Part shown: positions 1-10,719 of the stretch, one piece after another
How positions within the stretch are numbered: the first letter of the stretch is position 1
How the letters are laid out: each line of letters begins with the position of its first letter
The notes under the pieces: model-generated
The model's database searches: none
What the model was told of the DNA's origin: nothing
What the model saw: only the letters and a program-made list of their open reading frames with translations
NCBI GenBank assembly: GCA_033782935.1
Contig: JAWQEG010000003.1
Location: 5,220,501-5,284,500, forward strand
Origin: Petrolisthes cinctipes
Taxonomy: Eukaryota > Arthropoda > Malacostraca > Decapoda > Porcellanidae
Direction: 5' to 3'
Length of the DNA stretch: 64,000 nt
Translations under genes and position numbers: made by a program

Positions 1-177
1 CTGGGACCCCAAAATATTGAATTTTCGGGTGTTTAGGGCCAGAACTTGAGATATAAACGGGTACAGAAGATGCATGCACATATCGACTTTTGGGCACCTA
101 AAAGATCGATTTTCAGTATGTTTTTGGCCTGTATTTTGAAAATACTCTAACACGGAGTAGGCATGTACAGATACCTT
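1..177 (+). repeat. M2 monomer, flavour b1 (177 bp), exemplar
   Basis: This is the first complete long monomer. Its diagnostic states are GTTTAGGGCCAGAA near monomer base 31, GATGCATGCAC near base 68, TTTTTGGCCTG near base 120 and the exit GATACCTT. This flavour is nearly always followed by a C monomer beginning CTGGGACCTCTAAAT. It carries the 8-bp palindrome TGCATGCA, which M1 and C lack. Compared with M1 I count about 14 differences, roughly 92 percent identity by eye. Confidence 0.93.
131..145. other. 15-bp dyad element in M2 (exemplar)
   Basis: The sequence GTATTTTGAAAATAC is a perfect inverted repeat with 7-bp arms around a central G. It recurs in almost every M2 monomer at monomer bases 131-145. 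The C monomers carry ATATTTTGAAAATAT at the matching place, where the outermost pair has changed from G-C to A-T on both sides, so the symmetry is kept. M1 carries GAATTTTGAAAATAC, with one mismatched pair. It could be a protein-binding site or a hairpin or cruciform-prone site. Function is inferred only from symmetry. Confidence 0.6.
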
Positions 178-315
178 CTGGGACCTCTAAATATCGAATT
201 TTCGGGTGTTTTGGGACTGAATTTGAGATATCGATTTTTTGGCACCTAAAATGTCGATTTTTAGCATGTTTTTAGCCTATATTTTGAAAATATTCTAGCA
301 CTGTACAAATTGCTT
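178..315 (+). repeat. C138 monomer, doubly deleted short monomer (exemplar)
   Basis: This short monomer lacks 29 bp relative to the long monomers (the segment carrying AAACGGG to CACATAT). It also lacks a further 10 bp near its end, so GCACTGTGTAGGCATGTACAG becomes GCACTGTACA. Both deletions are bounded by short direct repeats, ATAT for the 29-bp loss and TGT for the 10-bp loss. C138 makes the trimer 491 instead of 501 bp. It is rare on the left and common on the right of the window. Confidence 0.92.
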
Positions 316-491
316 CTGGGACCCCAAAATATTGAATTTTCGGGTGTTTTGAGCCTGAATTTGAGATATAAACGGGTACAGAAGATACATGCACATATTG
401 ACTTTGGGCATCTAAAATATCGATTTTCAGCATGTTTTGGGCCTGTATTTTGAAAATACTCTAACACTGAGTAGGCATGTACAGATTGCTT
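316..491 (+). repeat. M1 monomer, GGCATC variant (176 bp), exemplar
   Basis: M1 is one base shorter than M2 because it reads ATTGACTTTGGGCA where M2 reads ATCGACTTTTGGGCA. It has GATACATGCAC instead of GATGCATGCAC, and GTTTTGAGCCTGAA instead of the b1 GTTTAGGGCCAGAA. In this variant the middle reads GGCATCTAAAATATCG. The alternative M1 variant reads GGCACCAAAAATATCG. M1 always follows a C monomer in regular trimers. Confidence 0.92.
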
Positions 492-845
492 CTGGGACCC
501 AAAAATATTGAATTTTCGGGTGTTTTGAGCCTGATTTTGAGATATAAACGGGTACTGAAGATGCATGCACATATCGACTTTTGTGCACCTAAAAGATCGA
601 TTTTCAGTATGTTTTGAGCATGTATTTTGAAAATACTCTAACACGGAGTAGGCATGTACAGATTGCTTCTGGGACCCCAAAATATCGAATTTTCGGGTGT
701 TTAGGGCCAGAATTTGAGATATGAACGGGTACAGAAGATGCATGCACATATTGACTTTTGGGCAACTAAAAGATCGATTTTCAGTATGTTTTTGGCCTGT
801 ATTTTGAAAATATTCTAACACGGAGTAGGCATGTACAGATACCTT

Positions 846-993
846 CTGGGACCTCTAAATATCGAATTTTCGGGTGTTTTGGGACTGAATTTGAGATATC
901 GATTTTTTGGCACCTAAAAGATCGATTTTCAACATGTTTTTAGCCTATATTTTGAAAATATTCTAGCATTGTGTAGGCATGTACAGATTGCTT
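846..993 (+). repeat. C148 monomer (exemplar)
   Basis: This is the standard short monomer. It runs from CTGGGACCTCTAAATATCG through GGGACTGAATTTGAGATATCG directly into the TTTTTTGGCACC segment. The 29 bases that long monomers carry between GAGATAT and CGAC are missing. The end is complete (GCATTGTGTAGGCATG), unlike C138. The C dyad ATATTTTGAAAATAT is at 947-961. Confidence 0.93.
947..961. other. 15-bp dyad element in C (exemplar)
   Basis: The sequence ATATTTTGAAAATAT is a perfect 7-bp-arm inverted repeat around a central G. It sits at the place corresponding to the GTATTTTGAAAATAC dyad of M2. The paired change at the outer position is what would be expected if symmetry were maintained, though homogenisation of two linked substitutions could give the same picture. 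Confidence 0.55.
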
Positions 994-1169
994 CTGGGAC
1001 CCCAAAATATTGAATTTTCGGGTGTTTTGAGCCTGAATTTGAGATATAAACGGGTACAGAAGATACATGCACATATTGACTTTGGGCATCTAAAATATCG
1101 ATTTTCAGCATGTTTTGGGCCTGTATTTTGAAAATACTCTAACACTGAGTAGGCATGTACAGATTGCTT

Positions 1170-1346
1170 CTGGGACCCCAAAATATTGAATTTTCGGGTG
1201 TTTTGAGCCTGAATTTGAGATATAAACGGGTACTGAAGATGCATGCACATATCGACTTTTGTGCACCTAAAAGATCGATTTTCATTATGTTTTGAGCATG
1301 TATTTTGAAAATACTCTAACACGGAGTAGGCATGTACAGATCCCTT
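1170..1346 (+). repeat. M2 monomer, flavour b2 (177 bp), exemplar
   Basis: Diagnostic states are GTTTTGAGCCTGAA at the front, GGGTACTGAAGATGCATG in the middle, TTTTGTGCACC, and GTTTTGAGCATGTATTTTG near base 121. It usually exits with GATCGCTT and is followed by a C monomer reading GACTTTTTGGCACC. It contains TGTTTTGAGC twice, 89 bp apart, which is the footprint used by the half-monomer deletion at 2496. Confidence 0.9.
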
Positions 1347-1494
1347 CTGGGACCTCTAAATATCGAATTTTCGGGTGTTTTGGGACTGAATTTGAGATAT
1401 CGACTTTTTGGCACCTAAAAGATCGATTTTTAGCATGTTTTTAGCCTATATTTTGAAAATATTCTAGCACTGAGTAGGCATGTACAGATTGCTT

Positions 1495-1670
1495 CTGGGA
1501 CCCCAAAATATTGAATTTTCGGGTGTTTTGAGCCTGAATTTGAGATATAAACGGGTACAGAAGATACATGCACATATTGACTTTGGGCACCAAAAATATC
1601 GATTTTCAGCATGTTTTGGGCTTGAATTTTGAAAATACTCTAACACTGAGTAGGCATGTACAGATCGCTT
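1495..1670 (+). repeat. M1 monomer, GGCACC variant (176 bp), exemplar
   Basis: It has the same frame as the other M1 but reads GGCACCAAAAATATCG in the middle and TTGAATTTTGAAAATAC near base 130, so the dyad has one broken pair. This is the commonest M1 form in the right half of the window. Confidence 0.9.
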
Positions 1671-1847
1671 CTGGGACCCCAAAATATCGAATTTTCGGGT
1701 GTTTAGGGCCAGAATTTGAGATATAAACGGGTACAGAAGATGCATGCATATATCGACTTTTGGGCACCTAAAAGATCGATTTTCAGTATGTTTTTGGCCT
1801 GTATTTTGAAAATACTCTAACACGGAGTAGGCATGTACAGATACCTT

Positions 1848-2171
1848 CTGGGACCTCTAAATATCGAATTTTCGGGTGTTTGGGACTGAATTTGAGATAT
1901 CGATTTTTTTCGACCTAAAATGTCGATTTTTAGCATGTTTTTAGCCTATATTTTGAAAATATTCTAGCACTGTGTAGGCATGTACAGATTGCTTCTGGGA
2001 CCCCAAAATATTGAATTTTCGGGTGTTTTGAGCCTAAATTTGAGATATAAACGGGTACTGAAGATGCATGCACATATCGACTTTTGTGCACCTAAAAGAT
2101 CGATTTTTAGTATGTTTTGAGCATGTATTTTGAAAATACTCTAACACGGAGTAGGCATGTACAGATCGCTT
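1848..2171 (+). repeat. Dimeric unit (324 bp): C plus one long monomer
   Basis: C (1848-1994, 147 bp, with a changed TTTTTTTCGACC core) is followed by one 177-bp long monomer (1995-2171) and then directly by the next C. One long monomer is missing relative to the trimer. Similar dimers start at 3085, 6908, 12714, 16196, 19485, 22147, 26440, 30242, 30557, 36327, 41123 and 57371. Confidence 0.88.
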
Positions 2172-2583
2172 CTGGGACCCCTAAATATCGAATTTTCGGG
2201 TGTTTTGGGACTGAATTTGAGATATCGACTTTTTGGCACCTAAAATGTCGATTTTTAGCATGTTTTTAGCCTATATTTTGAAAATATTCTAGCACTGAGT
2301 AGGCATGTACAGATTGCTTCTGGGACCCCAAAATATTGAATTTTCAGGTGTTTTGAGCCTGAATTTGAGATATAAACGGGTACAGAAGATACATGCACAT
2401 ATTGACTTTGGGCACCAAAAATATCGATTTTCAGCATGTTTTGGGCCTGAATTTTGAAAATACTCTTACACTGAGCAGGCATGTACAGATTGCTTCTGGG
2501 ACCCCAAAATATTGAATTTTCGGGTGTTTTGAGCATGTATTTTGAAAATACTCTAACACGGAGTAGGCATGTACAGATCGCTT
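2172..2583 (+). repeat. Trimer with a half-length third monomer (412 bp)
   Basis: C148 (2172-2319) and M1 (2320-2495) are normal. The third monomer (2496-2583) is only 88 bp. This is the only half-length monomer I found in the window. Confidence 0.9.
2496..2583 (+). repeat. 88-bp half monomer made by an 89-bp internal deletion
   Basis: The first 39 bases are the front of a long monomer, ending GTGTTTTGAGC. The rest is the back of an M2 b2 monomer from CATGTATTTTG onward. In an intact b2 monomer TGTTTTGAGC occurs at bases 30-39 and again at 119-128, exactly 89 bp apart. Loss of one copy plus the intervening DNA gives exactly 88 bp. The product is a single half-unit of the internally duplicated monomer. 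Confidence 0.9.
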
Positions 2584-3901
2584 CTGGGACCCCTAAATAT
2601 CGAATTTTCTGGTGTTTTGGGACTGAATTTGAGATATCGACTTTTTGGCACCTAAAAGATCGATTTTTAGCATGTTTTTAGCCTATATTTTGAAAATATT
2701 CTAGCACTGAGTAGGCATGTACAGATTGCTTCTGGGACCCCAAAATATTGAATTTTCGGGTGTTTTGAGCCTGAATTTGAGATATAAACGAGTACAGAAG
2801 ATACATGCACATATTGACTTTGGGCACCAAAAATATCGATTTTCAGCATGTTTTGGGCCTGAATTTTGAAAATACTCTAACACGGAGTAGGCATGTACAG
2901 ATCGCTTCTGGGACCCCAAAATATCGAATTTTCGGGTGTTTAGGGCCAGAATTTGAGATATAAACGGGTACAGAAGATGCATGCACATATCGACTTTTGG
3001 GCACCTAAAAGATCGATTTTCAGTATGTTTTTGGCCTGTATTTTGAAAATACTCTAACACGGAGTAGGCATGTACAGATACCTTCTGGGAGCTCTAAATA
3101 TCGAATTTTCGGGTGTTTTGGGACTGAATTTGAGATATCGATTTTTTGGCGACCTAAAATGTCGATTTTTAGCATGTTTTTAGCCTATATTTTGAAAATA
3201 TTCTAGCACTGTGTAGGCATGTACAGATTGCTTCTGGGACCCCAAAATATTGAATTTTCGGGTGTTTTGAGCCTAAATTTGAGATATAAACGGGTACTGA
3301 AGATGCATGCACATATCGACTTTTGTGCACCTAAAAGATCGATTTTCAGTATGTTTTGAGCATGTATTTTGAAAATACTCTAACACGGAGTAGGCATGTA
3401 CAGATCGCTTCTGGGACCCCTAAATATCGAATTTTCGGGTGTTTTGGGACTGAATTTGAGATATCGACTTTTTGGCACCTAAAAGATCGATTTTTAGCAT
3501 GTTTTTAGCCTATATTTTGAAAATATTCTAGCACTGTACAGATTGCTGCTGGGACCCCAAAATATTGAATTTTCGGGTGTTTTGAGCCTGAATTTGAGAT
3601 ATAAACGGGTACAGAAGATACATGCACATATTGACTTTGGGCATCTAAAATATCGATTTTCAGCATGTTTTGGGCCTGAATTTTGAAAATACTCTAACAC
3701 GGAGTAGGCATGTACAGATCGCTTCTGGGACCCCAAAATATCGAATTTTCGGGTGTTTAGGGCCAGAATTTGAGATATAAACGGGTACAGAAGATGCATG
3801 CACATATCGACTTTTGGGCACCTAAAAGATCGATTTTCAGTATGTTTTTGGCCTGTATTTTGAAAATACTCTAACACGGAGTAGGCATGTACAGATACCT
3901 T
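2584..3901 (+). repeat. Trimer, dimer, short trimer (501 + 326 + 491 bp)
   Basis: Units start at 2584 (C148 trimer), 3085 (C with one inserted G in GGCGACCTAAAATG, 149 bp, plus one long monomer) and 3411 (C138 trimer). The mix of unit sizes marks several past exchange events within 1.3 kb. Confidence 0.87.
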
Positions 3902-6900
3902 CTGGGACCTCTAAATATCGAATTTTCGGGTGTTTTGGGACTGAATTTGAGATATCGATTTTTTGGCACCTAAAATGTCGATTTTTAGCATGTTTTTAGC
4001 CTTTATTTTGAAAATATTCTAGCACTGTGTAGGCATGTACAGATTGCTTCTGAGACCCCAAAATATTGAATTTTCGGGTGTTTTGAGCCTGAATTTGAGA
4101 TATAAACGGGTACAGAAGATACATGCACATATTGACTTTGGACATCTAAAATATCGATTTTCAGCATGTTTTGGGCCTGTATTTTGAAAATACTCTAACA
4201 CTGAGTAGGCATGTACAGATTGCTTCTGGGACCCCAAAATATTGAATTTTCGGGTTTTTTGAGCCTGAATTTGAAATATAAACGGGTACTGAAGATGCAT
4301 GCACATATCGACTTTTGTGCACCTAAAAGATCGATTTTCAGTATGTTTTGAGCATGTATTTTGAAAATACTCTAACACGGAGTAGGCATGTACAGATCGC
4401 TTCTGGGACCCCTAAATATCGAATTTTCGGGTGTTTTGTGACTGAATTTGAGATATCGACTTTTTGGCACCTAAATTATCGATTTTTAGCATGTTTTTAG
4501 CCTATATTTTGAAAATATTCTAGCACTGAGTAGGCATGTACAGATTGCTTCTGGGACCCCAAAATATTGAATTTTCGGGTGTTTTGAGCCTGAATTTGAG
4601 ATATAAACGGGTACAGAAGATACATGCACATATTGACTTTGGGCACCAAAAATATCGATTTTCAGCATGTTTTGGGCCTGAATTTTGAAAATACTCTAAC
4701 ACGGAGTAGGCATGTACAGATTGCTTCTGGGACCCCAAAATATCGAATTTTCGGGTGTTTAGGGCCAGAATTTGAGATATAAACGGGTACAGAAGATGCA
4801 TGCACATATCGACTTTTGGGCACCTAAAAGATCGATTTTCAGTATGTTTTTGGCCTGTATTTTGAAAATACTCTAACACGGAGTAGGCATGTACAGATAC
4901 CTTCTGGGACCTCTATATATCGAATTTTCGGGTGTTTTGGGACTGAATTTGAGATATCGATTTTTTGGCACCTAAAATGTCGATTTTTAGCATGTTTTTA
5001 GCCTATATTTTGAAAATATTCTAGCACTGTGTAGGCATGTACAGATTGCTTCTGGGACCCCAAAATATTGAATTTTCGGGTGTTTTGAGCCTGAATTTGA
5101 GATATAAACGGGTACAGAAGATACATGCACATATTGACTTTGGGCACCAAAAATATCGATTTTCAGCATGTTTTGGGCCTGAATTTTGAAAATACTCTAA
5201 CACGGAGTAGGCATGTACAGATCGCTTCTGGGACCCAAAAATATCGAATTTTCGGGTGTTTAGGGCCAGAATTTGAGATATAAACGGGTACTGAAGATGC
5301 ATGCACATATCGACTTTTGTGCACCTAAAAGATCGATTTTCATTATGTTTTGAGCATGTATTTTGAAAATACTCTAACACGGAGTAGGCATGTACAGATC
5401 GCTTCTGGGACCCCTAAATATCGAATTTTCGGGTGTTTTGTGACTGAATTTGAGATATCGACTTTTTGGCACCTAAAAGATCGATTTTTAGCATGTTTTT
5501 AGCCTATATTTTGAAAATATTCTAGCACTGAGTAGGCATGTACAGATTGCTTCTGGGACCCCAAAATATTGAATTTTCGGGTGTTTTGAGCCTGAATTTG
5601 AGATATAAACGGGTACAGAAGATACATGCACATATTGACTTTGGGCACCAAAAATATCGATTTTCAGCATGTTTTGGGCCTGAATTTTGAAAATACTCTA
5701 ACACGGAGTAGGCATGTACAGATCGCTTCTGGGACCCCAAAATATCGAATTTTCGGGTGTTTAGGGCCAGAATTTGAGATATAAACGGGTACAGAAGATT
5801 CATGCACATATCGACTTTTGGGCACCTAAAAGATCGATTTTCAGTATGTTTTTGGCCTGTATTTTGAAAATACTCTAACACGGAGTAGGCATGTACAGAT
5901 ACCTTCTGGGACATCTAAATATCGAATTTTCGGGTGTTTTGGGACTGAATTTGAGATATCGATTTTTTGGCACCTAAAATGTCGATTTTTAGCATGTTTT
6001 TAGCCTATATTTTGAAAATATTCTAGCACTGTGTAGGCATGTACAGATTGCTTCTGAGACCCCTAAATATTGAATTTTCGGGTGTTTTGAGCCTGAATTT
6101 GAGATATAAACGGGTACAGAAGATACATGCACATATTGACTTTGGGCACCAAAAATATCGATTTTCAGCATGTTTTGGGCCTGAATTTTGAAAATACTCT
6201 AACACGGAGTAGGCATGTACAGATCGCTTCTGGGACCCCAAAATATCGAATTTTCGGGTGTTTAGGGCCAGAATTTGAGATATAAACGGGTACAGAAGAT
6301 GCATGCACATATCGACTTTTGGGCACCTAAAAGATCGATTTTCAGTATGTTTTTGGCCTGTATTTTGAAAATACTCTAACACGGAGTAGGCATGTACAGA
6401 TACCTTCTGGGACCTCTAAATATCGAATTTTCGGGTGTTTTGGGACTGAATTTGAGATATCGATTTTTTGGCACCTAAAATGTCGATTTTTAGCATGTTT
6501 TTAGCCTATATTTTGAAAATATTCTAGCACTGAGTAGGCATGTACAGATTGCTTCTGGGACCCCAAAATATTGAATTTTAGGGTGTTTTGAGCCTGAATT
6601 TGAGATATAAACGGGTACAGAAGATACATGCACATATTGACTTTGGGCACCAAAAATATCGATTTTCAGCATGTTTTGTGACTGAATTTTGAAAATACTC
6701 TAACACGGAGTAGGCATGTACAGATCGCTTCTGGGACCCCAAAATATCGAATTTTCGGGTGTTTAGGGTCAGAATTTGAGATATAAACGGGTACAGAAGA
6801 TGCATGCACATATCGACTTTTGGGCACCTAAAAGATCGATTTTCAGTATGTTTTTGGCCTGTATTTTGAAAATACTCAAGCACGGAGTAGGCATGTACAG

Positions 6901-6907
6901 ATACATT
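3902..6907 (+). repeat. Six consecutive 501-bp trimers
   Basis: Units begin at 3902, 4403, 4904, 5405, 5906 and 6407, all exactly 501 bp and all headed by C148. This is the longest run of unbroken 501-bp periodicity in the window. Because 501 is divisible by three, identical open frames recur here in the same frame on the minus strand. They are not genes. Confidence 0.93.
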
Positions 6908-9226
6908 CTGGGACCTCTAAATATCGAATTTTCGGGTGTTTTGGGACTGAATTTGAGATATCGATTTTTTGGCACCTAAAATTTCGATTTTCAGCATGTT
7001 TTTAGCCTATATTTTGAAAATATTCTAGCACTGAGTAGGCATGTACAGATTGCTTCTGGGACCCCAAAATATTGAATTTTCGGGTGTTTTGAGCCTGAAT
7101 TTGAGATATAAACGGGTACAGAAGATGCATGCACATATCGACTTTTGTGCACCTAAAAGATCGATTTTCAGTATGTTTTTGGCCTGTATTTTGAAAATAC
7201 TCTAACACGGAGTAGGCATGTACAGATACCTTCTGCGACCCCTAAATATCGAATTTTCGGGTGTTTTGGGACTGAATTTGAGATATCGATTTTTTGGCAC
7301 CTAAAATGTCGATTTTTAGCATGTTTTTAGCCTATAGTTTGAAAATATTCTAGCACTGTACAAATTGCTTCTGGGACCCCAAAATATTGAATTTTCGGGT
7401 GTTTTGAGCCTGAATTTGAGATATAAACGGGTACAGAAGATACATGCACATATTGACTTTGGGCATCTAAAATATCGATTTTCAGCATGTTTTGGGCCTG
7501 AATTTTGAAAATACTCTAACACTGAGTAGGCATGTACAGATTGCTTCTGGGACCCCAAAATATTGAATTTTCGGGTGTTTTGAGCCTGAATTTGAAATAT
7601 AAACGGGTACTGAAGATGCATGCACATATCGACTTTTGTGCACCTAAAAGATGGATTTTCAGTATGTTTTGAGCATGTATTTTGAAAATACTCTAACACG
7701 GAGTAGGCATGTACAGATACCTTCTGGGACCTCTAAATATCGAATTTTCGGGTGTTTTGGGACTGAATTTGAGATATCGATTTTTTGGCACCTAAAATGT
7801 CGATTTTTAGCATGTTTTTAGCCTATATTTTGAAAATATTCTAGCACTGTGTAGGCATGTACAGATTGCTTCTGGGACCCCAAAATATTGAATTTTCGGG
7901 TGTTTTGAGCCTGAATTTGAGATATAAACGGGTACAGAAGATACATGCACATATTGACTTTGGGCACCAAAAATATCGATTTTCAGCATGTTTTGGACCT
8001 GAATTTTGAAAATACTCTAACACGGAGTAGGCATGTACAGATCGCTTCTGGGACCCCAAAATATCGATTTTTCGGGTGTTTAGGGCCAGAATTTGAGATA
8101 TAAACGGGTACTGAAGATGCATGCACATATCGACTTTTGTGCACCTAAAAGATCGATTTTCAGTGTGTTTTGAGCATGTATTTTGAAAATACTCTTACAC
8201 GGAGTAGGCATGTACAGATCGCTTCTGGGACCTCTAAATATCGAATTTTCGTTTGTTTTGGGACTGAATTTGAGATATCAACTTTTTGGCACCTAAAAGA
8301 TCGATTTTTAGCATGTTTTTAGCCTATATTTTGAAAATATTCTAGCACTGTGTAGGCATGTACAGATTGCTTCTGGGACCCCAAAATATTGAATTTTCGG
8401 GTGTTTTGAGCCTGAATTTGAGATATAAACGGGTACAGAAGATACATGCACATATTGACTTTGGGCACCAAAAATATCGATTTTCAGCATGTTTTGGGCC
8501 TGAATTTTGAAAATACTCTAACACGGAGTAGGCATGTACAGATCGCTTCTGGGACCCCAAAATATCGAATTTTCGGGTGTTTAGGGCCAGAATTTGAGAT
8601 ATAAACGGGTACAGAAGATGCATGCACATATCGACTTTTGGGCACCTAAAAGATCGATTTTCAGTATGTTTTTGGCCTGTATTTTGAAAATACTCTAACA
8701 CTGAGTAGGCATGTACAGATACCTTCTGGGACATCTAAATATCGAATTTTCGGGTGTTTTTGGACTGAATTTGAGATATCGATTTTTTGGCACCTAAAAT
8801 GTCGATTTTTAGCATGTTTTTAGCCTATATTTTGAAAATATTCTAGCACTGTGTAGGCATGTACAGATTGCTTCTGGGACCCCAAAATATTGAATTTTCG
8901 GGTGTTTTGAGCCTGAATTTGAGATATAAACGGGTACAGAAGATACATGCACATATTGACTTTGGGCATCTAAAATATAGATTTTCAGCATGTTTTGGGC
9001 CTGTATTTTGAAAATACTCTAACACTGAGTAGGCATGTACAGATTGCTTCTGGGACCCCAAAATATTGAATTTTCGGGTGTTTTGAACCTGAATTTGAGA
9101 TATAAACGGGTACTGAAGATGCATGCACATATCGACTTTTGTGCACCTAAAAGATCGATTTTCAGTATGTTTTGAGCATGTATTTTGAAAATACTCTAAC
9201 ACGGAGTAGGCATGTACAGATCGCTG
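6908..9226 (+). repeat. Dimer followed by four trimers
   Basis: A 325-bp dimer (6908-7232) is followed by a 491-bp trimer (7233, C138) and 501-bp trimers at 7724, 8225 and 8726. The C monomer at 8225 carries a local variant TTTTCGTTTGTTTTGGG in the otherwise conserved GAATTTTCGGGTGTTT segment. Confidence 0.88.
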
Positions 9227-10719
9227 CTGGGACCCCTAAATATCGAATTTTCGGATGTTTTGGGACTGAATTTGAGATATCGACTTTTTGGCACCTAAAA
9301 GATCGATTTTTAGCATGTTTTTAGCCTATATTTTGAAAATATTCTAGCACTGAGTAGGCATGTACAGATTGCTTCTGGGACCCCAAAATATTGAATTTTC
9401 GGGTGTTTTGAGCCTAAATTTGAGATATAAACGGGTACAGAAGATACATGCACATATTGACTTTGGGCTCCAAAAATATCGATTTTCAGCATGTTTTGGG
9501 ACTGAATTTTGAAAATACTCTAACACGGAGTAGGCATGTACAGATCGCTTCTGGGACCCCAAACTATCGAATTTTCGGGTGTTTAGGGTCAGAATTTGAG
9601 ATATAAACGGGTACAGAAGATGCATGCACATATCGACTTTTGTGCACCTAAAAGATCGATTTTCAGTATGTTTTTGGCCTGTATTTTGAAAATACTCTAA
9701 CACGGAGTAGGCATGTACAGATCGCTTCTGGGACCCCTAAATATCGAATTTTCGGGTGTTTTGGGACTGAATTTGAGATATCGACTTTTTGGCACCTAAA
9801 AGATCGATTTTTAGCATGTTTTTAGCTTATATTTTGAAAATATTCTAGCACTGTACAGATTGCTTCTGGGACCCCAAAATATTGAATTTTCGGGTGTTTT
9901 GAGCCTGAATTTGTGATATAAACGGGTACAGAAGATACATGCACATATTGACTTTGGGCACCAAAAATATCGATTTTCAGCATGTTTTGGGCCTGAATTT
10001 TGAAAATACTCTAACACTGAGTAGGCATGTACAGATTGCTTCTGGGACCCCAAAATATCGAATTTTCGGGTGTTTTGAGCCTGAATTTGAGATATAAACG
10101 GGTACTGAAGATGCATGCACATATCGACTTTTGGGCACCTAAAAGATCGATTTTCAGTATGTTTTTGGCCTGTATTTTGAAAATACTCTAACACGGAGTA
10201 GGCATGTACAGATACCTTCTGGGACCTCTAAATATCATATTTTCGGGTGTTTTGGGACTGAATTTGAGATATCGATTTTTTGGCACCTAAAATGTCGATT
10301 TTCAGCATGTTTTTAGCCTATATTTTGAAAATATTCTAGCACTGTGTAGGCATGTACAGATTGCTTATGGGACCCCAAAATATTGAATTTTCGGGTGTTT
10401 TGAGCCTGAATTTGAGATATAAACGGGTACAGAAGATACATGCACATATTGACTTTGGGCATCTAAAATATCGATTTTCAGCATGTTTTGGGCCTGTATT
10501 TTGAAAATACTCTAACACTGAGTAGGCATGTACAGATTGCTTCTGGGACCCCAAAATATTGAATTTTCGGGTGTTTTGAGCCTGAATTTGAGATATAAAC
10601 GGGTACTGAAGATGCATGCACATATCGACTTTTGTGCACCTAAAAGATCGATTTTCAGTATGTTTTGAGCATGTATTTTGAAAATACTCTAACACGGAGT
10701 AGGCATGTACAGATCGCTG
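9227..10719 (+). repeat. 1,493-bp super-repeat, copy 1
   Basis: It consists of three trimers (501 at 9227, 491 at 9728, 501 at 10219). Private variants shared with copy 2, at a spacing of 1,493 bp, include AGCTTATATTTTG in the middle C, ATTTGTGATATAAACG in its M1, CCAAACTATCGAA in the first M2, ATATCATATTTTCGGG in the third C and GCTTATGGGACC. Confidence 0.9.

Larger units (their letters stand above)
178..845 (+). repeat. Irregular four-monomer unit (668 bp)
   Basis: The order is C138 (178-315), M1 (316-491, 176 bp), M2-like (492-668, 177 bp) and M2 b1 (669-845, 177 bp). It has one more long monomer than the standard trimer, as expected from an out-of-register exchange between long monomers. 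Confidence 0.88.
846..1847 (+). repeat. Two 501-bp trimers of alternating type
   Basis: Units start at 846 and 1347. The first contains M1 with GGCATC plus M2 flavour b2. The second contains M1 with GGCACC plus M2 flavour b1. This alternation gives a 1,002-bp hexameric higher-order unit that reappears in parts of the left third of the window. Confidence 0.88.

Noticed and set aside
42..65. CENP-B box-like match (TTGAGATATAAACGGGT) in long monomers
   Set aside because: It matches 7 of 9 essential positions but misses two in the TTCG half. A match this loose is expected by chance about once per few monomer lengths when both strands are considered, and C lacks the segment.
261..821. Minus-strand open frame of 186 codons, and dozens of similar 119-132-codon frames rich in MLEYFQNT... 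and ...SKYRLKTC
   Set aside because: They are the satellite read in reverse. The same frame recurs in every trimer, start and stop move with single indels, there is no codon bias or domain, and 501 bp being divisible by three keeps phase automatically.
178..845. Inverted segments within the array
   Set aside because: All monomers counted run in the same direction. I found no reverse-complement CTGGGACC-type start or flipped block anywhere in the window.
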